Position numbers and translations under genes: made by a program | Notes under the pieces: model-generated | What the model was told of the DNA's origin: nothing | The model's database searches: none | The model's input: the letters and a program-made list of their open reading frames with translations, nothing else | In this document: positions 1 to 8,900 of the stretch, piece by piece | How the letters are laid out: each line of letters starts with the position of its first letter | Position numbering within the stretch: the stretch's first letter is position 1 | Assembly (NCBI GenBank): GCA_947625675.1 | Contig: CANQPH010000007.1 | Span: forward strand, 1-64,000 | DNA from: an uncultured Acetatifactor sp. | GTDB lineage: Bacteria > Bacillota > Clostridia > Lachnospirales > Lachnospiraceae | Direction: 5' to 3' | Length of the DNA stretch: 64,000 bases

Positions 1-79
1 CTTTCAAAAAATCGGCGGAGCGGCACTTTGGACAGGTTCAGCCGTTTTTTAGGTGCAGTTTGCGGAAACTCAAGAATAA

Positions 80-250
80 GTTGCTACAGTTCACTCGTCC
101 GCCAGCCCAGGAGCAGATTCGTGCTTGCACGAATATCTGCTCCTGGCTGAACGGACGAAGGGTGCGCCATTTTATGAGCAAAGACAGTCGCAAAGCGACG
201 GAAAGCGCATAAGCGCGGCTTTGCGAATGGCGCAGAGTGAACTGTAGCGA
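80..250. repeat. Bipartite palindromic repeat element, copy 1
   Basis: Terminal inverted repeats CTACAGTTCACTC (84-96) / GAGTGAACTGTAG (235-247). Lobe A stem CCAGGAGCAGAT (107-118) / ATCTGCTCCTGG (135-146) with apical TCGTGCTTGCACGA. Lobe B stem GCGCCATT (164-171) / AATGGCGC (226-233). Confidence 0.8.
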
Positions 251-271
251 ACGGTTGGTTGGGCTGAGCCA

Positions 272-1828
272 TTACGCCCTCAGGGCTCCTTGTATGTTCC
301 GCTTCCGCTTTTCATTCAATTTTTCGTACAGGGCGATCTCCTCCGGAGAGAAACCCTCGTACTGCATATGTTCAAAATCACACAGCACGAACAGCAGCTC
401 CGACATGATGTTTTCCGCCTCCCTTGTCACCACGTACTCCTTCTCATTCGCTTTCTGTCTGTCGGACTGTTTCTCTTTCTCCTCGCCCTTCGGCTCGCCT
501 GGAAACCCGCTCTTCGACTCGTTTTTGGACCCGCTCTTCACCTTCCCCTTGTCCTTCTCGGACACGGCGATCATTTCCTTCGCAAGCAGTCTCTGAACCG
601 ACTGGGAAAACTCCCTCCGGGAAATGTTCAGAACATTGGCCATTTCCTTCAGGGTGCAGTTCTCATGGGGCTGGTCCAGGTAATACAACAGCTTCACGTC
701 AACGGTGGTCAGATCGTTCCGCAGGGCCACGATGTCAAACAATCTCTCCTGGAGCTTCCTTTCCCTGTAAATATCGAAGAAAGTTCCCTCCCCTTCCAGC
801 ACGCCCTCGCTCACCCTCGTCCGCTCGTTCCCCAGTTTGTAATTCCCGGGTATGTTCAGGGGAGACACGCTGCCATCGCTGGCGGCGTCAAACAGGAAAC
901 GGTACACCTGCCCCTTTCTTTTCTCATAATCCATGTCGTCGAAGACGTCCTTGTAAAAATCGTTGTAACAGGCGAAAACGGTGCGCTTCATCTGAATTGT
1001 CTTTTTCACGCTGGTCCCCTGGGAAACCAGTGAGCCCTTGGTCTTCACGTAATAGTACACGGGAAGCTTCAGCGCATAAATTTTATCGGTGTGCCGGACA
1101 TATTCCAGATTGAACATGAAATCCTCGCACCAGCTGACGGAATCGTCCATCCTCAGCCCATATTTTTCTATAATGGAGCGCTTGTAAAATTTGTTCCACA
1201 GAACCCCATAATAAAAATCCGCCGGTCTCTGCATCATTTTGACGGCATAATCCATGCGGGTCATAACGCCCTCTTCTTCAATGCTGCCCTTCTGGGAAAC
1301 CCTCTCCCCGATCACCCGGTAGAAATCCGCAATCACCATGTCGCAGTCGTTCTCCCGGGCGGCCTGCAGGAAAAACCTCGTGGCCTCCGGCGCAATCCAG
1401 TCATCGCTGTCCAAAAACTGCAGATATTCCCCTCTGGCCATGGAGATCCCCCGGTTACGAGTATCGGAAACCCCCGTGTTTTCCTTGTGCAACACCCGGA
1501 TACGTCCATCCTTCGCCCCGTAAGCTTCGCAGATCCTGCCGGAATCGTCCGTGCTCCCGTCGTCGAGCAGCAACAATTCAAAATCCTTGTACTCCTGGTT
1601 CAGGATGCTTTGAATGCACCTCTCTATCGTCTTTTCCGCATTGTAAACCGGGACGATGATGCTGACCGTCGGCGCCGCTTCCCGGTTCCCCCCGCCGCCA
1701 CCGGCACGGGCTTCTTTTCGGCTCCTTTCGCTTCCTGCCGCCGGCTCCGCCCCTGGAGAAAGCATCCCCTTCATATGATAATCCTTCACGTCACGTACAC
1801 CCTTTCTATTTACCTTTCGTTCCCGCAA
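272..1828 (-). CDS. Family 2 glycosyltransferase with C-terminal MarR-like winged-helix region
   Basis: VSIIVPVYNAEKTIERCIQSILNQEYKDFELLLLDDGSTDDSG and DSDD motifs; C-terminus VDVKLLYYLDQPHENCTLKEMANVLNISRREFSQSVQRLLAKEMI resembles a winged HTH. Confidence 0.85.
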   Translation of the reverse strand: MRERKVNRKGVRDVKDYHMKGMLSPGAEPAAGSERSRKEARAGGGGGNREAAPTVSIIVPVYNAEKTIERCIQSILNQEYKDFELLLLDDGSTDDSGRICEAYGAKDGRIRVLHKENTGVSDTRNRGISMARGEYLQFLDSDDWIAPEATRFFLQAARENDCDMVIADFYRVIGERVSQKGSIEEEGVMTRMDYAVKMMQRPADFYYGVLWNKFYKRSIIEKYGLRMDDSVSWCEDFMFNLEYVRHTDKIYALKLPVYYYVKTKGSLVSQGTSVKKTIQMKRTVFACYNDFYKDVFDDMDYEKRKGQVYRFLFDAASDGSVSPLNIPGNYKLGNERTRVSEGVLEGEGTFFDIYRERKLQERLFDIVALRNDLTTVDVKLLYYLDQPHENCTLKEMANVLNISRREFSQSVQRLLAKEMIAVSEKDKGKVKSGSKNESKSGFPGEPKGEEKEKQSDRQKANEKEYVVTREAENIMSELLFVLCDFEHMQYEGFSPEEIALYEKLNEKRKRNIQGALRA

Positions 1829-1852
1829 AAATCCTTGGCGATTTCCAGACGT

Positions 1853-2398
1853 TCAATCCTGGAAGGTCTTCAACGCATCTATGGTCTGTTGGATCAATTC
1901 ATCCAAAGTCCAGCCCAGCATTTCGGCCCCTTGATTGATCACCTCTCTGGAACAGCCCGCCGCAAAGCCCTTGGTCTTGAACTTCTTTTTCACGGACTTC
2001 ACTTCTAGATCCTGAACGCTCTTGGAGGGACGCATCAACACCACCGCCCCGATGAGGCCGGTGAGCTCGTCCACCGCAAACAGCACCTTTTCCATCTGAT
2101 GTTCCGGCTTGATGTCCACCGTCAGGCCGTAGCCATGGCTGGCCGTGGCATGAATGATCCTCTCGTCCACCCCTCTCTCCCGCATGATCTCCTGGGACTT
2201 GATGCAGTGCTCTTCCGGAAATCGCTCAAAATCCAGGTCATGCAGCAGACCCACGATTCCCCAAAAGTCCTTCTCCTCCCCGTACCCCAGCTTTTCCGCA
2301 AAATACATCATGGTTTTTTCCACGATCTGGGCGTGCTCCAGGTGAAAAGGCTCCTGATTGTATTCCGTCAACAGATTCCACGCTTCTTCTCTCGTCAT
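1853..2398 (-). CDS. HD domain-containing phosphohydrolase-like protein
   Basis: LLHDLDFE ... H motifs typical of HDIG-type proteins, 181 aa. Confidence 0.8.
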   Translation of the reverse strand: MTREEAWNLLTEYNQEPFHLEHAQIVEKTMMYFAEKLGYGEEKDFWGIVGLLHDLDFERFPEEHCIKSQEIMRERGVDERIIHATASHGYGLTVDIKPEHQMEKVLFAVDELTGLIGAVVLMRPSKSVQDLEVKSVKKKFKTKGFAAGCSREVINQGAEMLGWTLDELIQQTIDALKTFQD

Positions 2399-2523
2399 TT
2401 TCCGCTTTCTCCTCTACTTCATTAACTTCATTAATTTGCATCAGCAGAATTATTCTACCACAAAATAACAATCTCTACAAGAATTCCGTCAAAAGTTGCT
2501 GCAGGCTGCGGGGAAGTAAATCA

Positions 2524-2551
2524 TTGACTATTTCTTTTTTTTCTGTATAAT
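2524..2551 (+). promoter_or_regulatory. Sigma-A-type promoter for the downstream GATase gene
   Basis: TTGACT (2524-2529), 16 bp spacer, TATAAT (2546-2551). Confidence 0.6.
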
Positions 2552-2600
2552 GACAATGAAAAGTATTTTGGGAAACAAATGGATTTGACAGGAGCGCAAC

Positions 2601-3302
2601 ATGAATCCTTTAATTGGTATCATGCCCTTGTGGGATGAAAAAAAGGACAGCATATGGATGCTGCCCGGATATATGGATGGAATTCTTCAAGCAAAAGGCA
2701 CGCCGATCATCTTTCCTTTTTCCGACGATCAGGAAGAACTGAAACGGCTCGTGGAGCTGTGTGACGGCATCCTGTTCACAGGCGGCCATGACGTCTCCCC
2801 GATGCTGTACCACGAAGAACCTCTTGATGAGCTCATCTCCTGCTGTGACAAAAGGGACAAACTGGAATCGACCGTACTGCAGATCGCCCTGGAAGCCGAA
2901 AAGCCCATCCTGGGGATCTGCCGGGGCATCCAGTTCATCAACGCTTTCCTCGGAGGCACGCTCTATCAGGATCTCCCCTTGCAGCATCCTTCCGAGGTGC
3001 CGCACCGCCAGCCTGCGCCCTATAATATTCCCGCCCACAGCGTCCGTATCCTTGAGGGCTCCCCGCTGCGGCAATGTCTCGGCATCGACGAGCTGCCCGT
3101 CAACAGCTGCCACCACCAGGCGATCAAAACACTGGCTCCCGGCCTCGAGCCCATGGCCGTCTCGCCGGACGGACTTGTGGAGGCTCTGTATATGCCCTGC
3201 TACAAGTATCTGTGGGCGGTTCAATGGCATCCGGAATTTTCCTTCCGGACGGATGAAAACAGCAGGAAAATATTCCGGGCGTTCGTTGAGACGATGAGGT
3301 AA
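2601..3302 (+). CDS. Gamma-glutamyl-gamma-aminobutyrate hydrolase family (class I GATase / peptidase C26)
   Basis: LFTGGHDVSPMLY, PILGICRGIQFINAFLGGTLYQDL, VQWHPE. Confidence 0.9.
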   Translation: MNPLIGIMPLWDEKKDSIWMLPGYMDGILQAKGTPIIFPFSDDQEELKRLVELCDGILFTGGHDVSPMLYHEEPLDELISCCDKRDKLESTVLQIALEAEKPILGICRGIQFINAFLGGTLYQDLPLQHPSEVPHRQPAPYNIPAHSVRILEGSPLRQCLGIDELPVNSCHHQAIKTLAPGLEPMAVSPDGLVEALYMPCYKYLWAVQWHPEFSFRTDENSRKIFRAFVETMR

Positions 3303-3320
3303 GGCCCATGCTGTTTTAAC

Positions 3321-4247
3321 TCAGTCCTTCCTCAAACTCACCCCCTGCCCGTCCCGGTACTTGGCGATCTCTTCCAGATATTTCTGCCCCAGGGGACTGA
3401 TGGCGATGCCCTTGCGGGCCAGGTAGCCGATGGTCATGGTTTCCTCCGATTGCAGAGGGATGGCGCAGTACTCGCTGCCGTTGAGTTCCTCGCAAATGAT
3501 GCCGGAACAGAGGGTAAAACCGTTCAGTCCCACCATGAGGTTCAGCATGGTGGCCCGGTCATTGGCCTTGATCAGCCGCTTATATTCATAGGTGCTCAGC
3601 ACCTCTTCCGCAAAATAGAAGGAATTGTAAGTTCCCTGTTCAAAAGAAAGGCAGGGATATTCCGCCAGTTCCTCCAAAGCGATGCTTTCCCGAGAAGCCA
3701 GCGGATGCCCCTTCCAAAGATACACGTATATGCCGCATTTCAATAGTTCCGTAAATTCCAATTCATATTCGTGAAAAAGCTTGGTCAGCACTTTCCTGTT
3801 GAAATCATTGAGGTACAGGATCCCGATTTCGCTCCGAAAATTTTTCACGTCCTCGATCACGTCATAAGTCCTGGTCTCATGCACCGCAAATTCATATTCG
3901 TCCATGCCGAACTGCTTCACCATCTCGATGAAGGCATTGACGGCGAAGGTATAGTGCTGCATGGAAACGCTGAACCTCTTTTTCACCTTTTTCTTGTCCA
4001 CGTAGCGGGCTTCCATCAAGGCATACTGTTCCACCACCTGTCTGGCGTAACCGATGAACTCCTCCCCTTCCGGGGTCAGAAGAATTCCCTTGTTGGTGCG
4101 GCGGAACAGTTCCACCCCGATCTCCTCCTCCAGCTCCCGAATGGCCACGGAGAGACTGGGCTGGGAGAGATACAGGGTGCGGGCCGCCTCGTTCATGGAT
4201 TTGGAGTTGGCCATGGTAATGGCATAATGCAGCTGATTCAAAGTCAT
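3321..4247 (-). CDS. LysR family transcriptional regulator
   Basis: N-terminal LysR HTH MTLNQLHYAITMANSKSMNEAARTLYLSQPSLSVAIRELEEEIG. Confidence 0.92.
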   Translation of the reverse strand: MTLNQLHYAITMANSKSMNEAARTLYLSQPSLSVAIRELEEEIGVELFRRTNKGILLTPEGEEFIGYARQVVEQYALMEARYVDKKKVKKRFSVSMQHYTFAVNAFIEMVKQFGMDEYEFAVHETRTYDVIEDVKNFRSEIGILYLNDFNRKVLTKLFHEYELEFTELLKCGIYVYLWKGHPLASRESIALEELAEYPCLSFEQGTYNSFYFAEEVLSTYEYKRLIKANDRATMLNLMVGLNGFTLCSGIICEELNGSEYCAIPLQSEETMTIGYLARKGIAISPLGQKYLEEIAKYRDGQGVSLRKD

Positions 4248-4295
4248 GGATGTCGCAATTCCTTTCCTAAACCCTTACAGCACTTTCTCTGCGGG

Positions 4296-4380
4296 GCCTT
4301 CCGGCCACAGCGCCCTCATCACGGCACTTTCGTCACAGAGCCTTCCGGCCGCAGCGCCCTCATCATGGCATTTCCCCGGG
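4296..4380. repeat. 44-bp-period direct tandem repeat, about 1.9 copies
   Basis: GCCTTCCGGCC[A/G]CAGCGCCCTCATCA[C/T]GGCA starts at 4296 and 4340. Confidence 0.85.
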
Positions 4381-5688
4381 TCACTCCACCGCCCGGAAGG
4401 CCTCTTCCAGATCCTCCAGGATGTCATCGATGTTCTCCGTGCCGATGGAAAGACGGATGGTGTTGGGCTTGATGCCCTGATCCAGCAGTTCTTCCTCGCT
4501 CAGCTGAGAATGGGTGGTGGAAGCGGGATGGATCACCAGAGATTTCACGTCCGCCACGTTGGCCAGGAGGGAGAAAAGCTCCAGGTTGTCGATGAACTTT
4601 TTGGCCTTCTCCGCATCCCCCTTGATCTCAAAGGTGAAAATGGATCCGCCGCCGTTGGGGAAATACTTCTTATAAAGAGTCTGCTGCCGGGGATCCGCGC
4701 TGACGGAAGGATGATGCACCTTTTCCACCTGGGGATGGTTGTTCAAGTATTCCACCACCTTCAAGGCGTTCTCCACATGTCTCTCCACCCGCAGGGAAAG
4801 GGTTTCCAGACCCTGGAGGAAGAAAAAGGCATGGAAGGGAGAAAGGGTGGCCCCGGTATCCCGCAGGAGGATCGCCCGGATCTTGGTCACGAAGGCCGCC
4901 GCACCCACCGCCTTGGTGAAGCTCACGCCGTGATAGCTGGGGTTGGGATCCACCAGAGAAGAAAACTTTCCGCTGGCTTCCCAGTCAAATTTGCCGCTGT
5001 CCACAATCACGCCGCCGATGGTGGTGCCGTGGCCGCCGATGAACTTGGTGGCGGAATGCACCACGATGTCCGCACCGTATTCGATGGGGCGCACCAGATA
5101 AGGGGTGGCGAAGGTGTTGTCAATGGCCAAGGGGATCTTGTGGGCATGGGCGATGTTCGCCAGGCGTTCAATGTCCACCACGTCGGAGTTGGGATTGCCC
5201 AGGGTCTCAATGAAGACCACCTTGGTATTGTCCTGAATGGCTCCCTCCACTTCCTCATAATTGAAAGGATCCACGAAGGTGGTTTGGATGCCGTACTGGG
5301 GAAGGGTGTGAGCCAGGAGATTGTAGGTTCCGCCATAAATATTCTTGGCGGCCACGATGTGATCCCCGGCCTGGGCCAGATTTTCAAAGGTATAGGTGAT
5401 GGCCGCCGCACCGGAGGCCACCGCCAGGGCCGCCACGCCGCCCTCCAGGGCCGCAATCCTCTTTTCAAACACATCCTCCGTGGGATTGGTCAGCCTTCCG
5501 TAAATATTGCCCGCATCCGTCAGATTGAATCTGGCCGCCGCATGGGCGCTGTTGTGGAATACGTAAGAGGAGGTCTGGTAAATCGGCACCGCTCTAGAAT
5601 CCGTCACGGGATCCGCCTGCTCCTGTCCCACATGAAGCTGTAAGGTTTCAAATTTTAAATTTCTTTCCGAATAGGGTTTCTTGCTCAT
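4381..5688 (-). CDS. O-acetylhomoserine aminocarboxypropyltransferase / cysteine synthase family (Cys/Met PLP enzyme)
   Basis: ETLQLHVGQEQADPVTDSRAVPIYQTSSYVF, GNIYGRLTNPT, SATKFIGGHGTTIGG; 435 aa. Confidence 0.92.
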   Translation of the reverse strand: MSKKPYSERNLKFETLQLHVGQEQADPVTDSRAVPIYQTSSYVFHNSAHAAARFNLTDAGNIYGRLTNPTEDVFEKRIAALEGGVAALAVASGAAAITYTFENLAQAGDHIVAAKNIYGGTYNLLAHTLPQYGIQTTFVDPFNYEEVEGAIQDNTKVVFIETLGNPNSDVVDIERLANIAHAHKIPLAIDNTFATPYLVRPIEYGADIVVHSATKFIGGHGTTIGGVIVDSGKFDWEASGKFSSLVDPNPSYHGVSFTKAVGAAAFVTKIRAILLRDTGATLSPFHAFFFLQGLETLSLRVERHVENALKVVEYLNNHPQVEKVHHPSVSADPRQQTLYKKYFPNGGGSIFTFEIKGDAEKAKKFIDNLELFSLLANVADVKSLVIHPASTTHSQLSEEELLDQGIKPNTIRLSIGTENIDDILEDLEEAFRAVE

Positions 5689-5798
5689 TTTCTACCTCTT
5701 TCCGCAGCGGATGCCCGCTCGCTTTTTCTTTTCTAGAGGTATCTTAGCACTCCAATCCGGTCTTGTCTAATACATAATACCACGGTCTTGCTATAGTT

Positions 5799-5887
5799 TC
5801 AAATTATAACTAGATGATGACGAGGTTCTACAAGTCCCACCGTAATATCGTTGACATTGGTTCCGGTGGGGCCAACAATCGGACCTC
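5799..5887 (-). pseudogene. Remnant of the C-terminus of a glycerate kinase-type (MOFRL) protein
   Basis: Directly 3' of the lhr stop codon the minus strand encodes GPIVGPTGTNVNDITVGLVEPRHHLVII*; GPTGTNVND is the C-terminal signature I associate with type-2 glycerate kinases. Confidence 0.5.
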
Positions 5888-5901
5888 CTCCTGCAGCGCC
5901 T

Positions 5902-8900
5902 TCAGCGATACAGCGCATAATCCTGCATTTCCCGCAGGAAACCCGCCTCCTTCAAGGGGGCTCCCTCCGGATACTCCTTTACCACCAGACGATTCCTGCC
6001 GGGAAACACCTTTTTTCCCCGGAAATTCCGAACCAGGGCGGAAAGCAGTTCCCTGAAAACCTCTGAGGGAAGTTCCCCGGAGGGTTCCGGCCCCAGAAGC
6101 TTAAGCGTCCTTCCATATCGCTCCAAGGCCAACACGGGAAGGCCGTCCAAAAGCCCGACCAAAGTTCCCGGAACCCGCTGGAACTCCCGGTCCTCCTGAT
6201 GGGAAAGGGCCTTGCCCCAGACCAGAGCCGGATCACAGGCGTTCAGCCACTTGATCCGATCTTCCAAAGGGGCGGCCTCCTGCAATGCGTTTTCCAGCGA
6301 ATCCCCTTCCCGCGGCCCATTTTCCAGGGATCTTCCCTCCTGCAATCCGTTTCCAGAGAAAGCGATCCCTTGCGGCCCAGTTCCCAGCGAATCCCTCTCC
6401 TGCAATCCGTTTCCAGAGAAAGCGGCCTCCTTTCCTCCATCTTCAAGGGAAAAGGCTTCCTGCGGCCCGGCATACCGCTCCAGGGCCCACACCGTTCCCT
6501 CATAGTCCTGACTGCGGACGAACTGGGCGCCGCTCATGCCCCGCACGAAGTATCCCCGACGCACCCTTCCGGTATATTCCCAGATGCGCAGCACATCCAG
6601 GGCCTCTCCCCAGGCCGGACCTTCCGGGAATTTCTCATAGGTTTCCCGGCACAGGATTTTTTTCCTGGCAAACAGCTGCTCCAGCCAATCCTCCAGGGCC
6701 TGGGCCTTCCTGGGATGCACAACGTCCCACCGTCCTGCGGACATCTGCTTCACTCTGGCCCCCACCCTCTGTCTGGCCGTCGCCCTGGACAGGGAAGATC
6801 GGTTCAGCCATTGCCTGACCGGCAGAAAACTGTCCGCACATACCAGCCCCTGACAGGCCAGCTCCATCAGAGTTTCCGTCACCGGTTTCTCCGGCGACAG
6901 GGCCGTCAGGGTCTGGGCGAAACAGGCTCCCCTGGCCCGGAGGGCTCGATAAACCGCCTGCTGCGTTTCCGTAAGTCTTATCTCCGAGGCCCTTTTCTCC
7001 ACTTTCCAGCTATCCGCACCCGTCAGGGCTCCTTTTCCCGTCTCCTGGCTCTCCGCACTCGTCAAGCCACCTTCCCCCATCTCCAGGCCGACATCCGCCT
7101 GCCAGTCCACGTCCTCATAGCGATAAAAAGCCAGTTCGCCGTCCTCCCTCATCTTCCAGAAATATTCTCCCTCGGCCAGCAGCTGATCCAACAAGCCTTC
7201 CCGGTACCCTCGCACTCTTCGAGGAAGCAGGATCCCTTCCCAGGCCTCCGCCGGAAAAAAGCTTCCCTGCAACTGACTTAAGCTTTCCCGCAGCTGATCC
7301 AGGGGCGATGCGTTGGTCTCCACGAGGGAAGCCATCCAGGCGGCGTAGGCCTGGGGCGGCCTGGTCACGGCCTGTCGTCTCATGGCCTGCAGGACCGCTT
7401 TCCCGGCCTGCCTGTACAGCCTGGCATGATAATAAACTCCCTCCGCCAGCACAACCTCTTTTTTCTCGCAAAGCTCTCCCAATATCTTTTCCAGGAAATC
7501 CTCTTCCAGGCAGTAACGCTCCTGAATCCGTTCAAAGGTTTGGCCGCCCCGATAATAAAGCATGCGCCGAAGGATGTGCTCTGCAGCCTCATCGGCTCCC
7601 CGGCCTTCCCGGGAACCCGACCCTCCATCACCGCTTCCGTTCTCTTCCAAGGAACCAGGCTCTCCGCCCTCTGCGCCGTCCTCCTCCCTGGCTCCCGGCA
7701 GAGCCGCCTCCAACATCCTGCGGTAATCCTCTACCTGTTCTCCTGCCACCCAGAGCCCCGGCTCCACATAGACCGCCGACCCCTTCGCCGCCAATTCCTC
7801 CAGCCACTCCAGGGGACAGCCTAGAGCCGCCAGTTCCTCCGCCTCCGCATCTCCCTCTGTCAGGAAAAAAGCATGAAGCTGCTCCGGGCTCTCCGGTCGG
7901 CGCCGCCGCTCCTCCACGTTTCGCCGCTGTTCCTCCAGCGCCTGGGCGGAAGGCCTCGGCAAGGCTTCCAGCTCCTTCAAATTTTCTTCCACCGACCGGA
8001 CGATGCCCGAAGAAGAAGGAAAATAATTATACATCTGCTCCGCTTCCACCTGCCATTTCAAAGGCAGGGACATGGGGGAAGGCGTCTCCGTCCACATTTC
8101 CCGCACGGTCATCCGCCCGCTTCTGATCTCCTGAAAGATTTCCCGCACTCCCTGGATGTCCCACAGATCTTCCAGGCACTCCCTGACGGTTTCCCGCACA
8201 AGAGGATGCCCTTTTTCTTCTTTCAGCCGATCCAACAGCTCCGTGCTGCGCAGTCTCTGGAGCCACAGGGGAGTCCTGCCCTTCTGCTTCATCCCCGTCA
8301 TCAGGGCCCGGGCCGCATTGTATCGAAAAGTCATGGAAAAAACCGGAGTCCCCGGAAGCATGGCCTCCAGAATTTCCCGGGCCAGATCCATCTCAATCCG
8401 CCCGAACAATCCCTCCGGCAGACGGTCTTCTCCATAGGAATACAGCAGGAAACCGTCTTCCTCGTCCACGCAGCCCACATTTTTGCCCATTTCCTTCTGC
8501 GCCTCATATTGAAGCAGCAGGGACAGGGGCGCATTCACCCTTCTGCCGAACAGGGAATGCACCATCATCTGGGGACAACCGTTAGCATCCCGAAAATGTT
8601 CCACCAAAATCGTCCGGTCATCCGGCAGAAGTCCAGTCGACGCCGCCTGGCGCTCCAGGAAATCCGCCGCCCCTTCCGCCGCATTTTCATCCAGTCCCAG
8701 GGCGGACAGCTGTGCCAGGAGTTCCTGACGGGAATCCAGATCCAGACATCCTCCCAGCCTTCTCATGATCCGTCCAAAGGCTTTGCCGGTACGGAAAGAT
8801 CGGCCTTTGATCTCCCCCTTCCAAAAAGGCAGCCTGGCTCCGGAAGCCTCCGCCGGGGCCAGGATCACCGTATCCCGATCCTGTCTGACCACTCTCCAGC

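Noticed and set aside
84-272. 62-aa ORF MAQPNQPFATVHSAPFAKPRLCAFRRFATVFAHKMAHPSS...
   Set aside because: Lies wholly inside the palindromic repeat; a repeat-derived spurious ORF.
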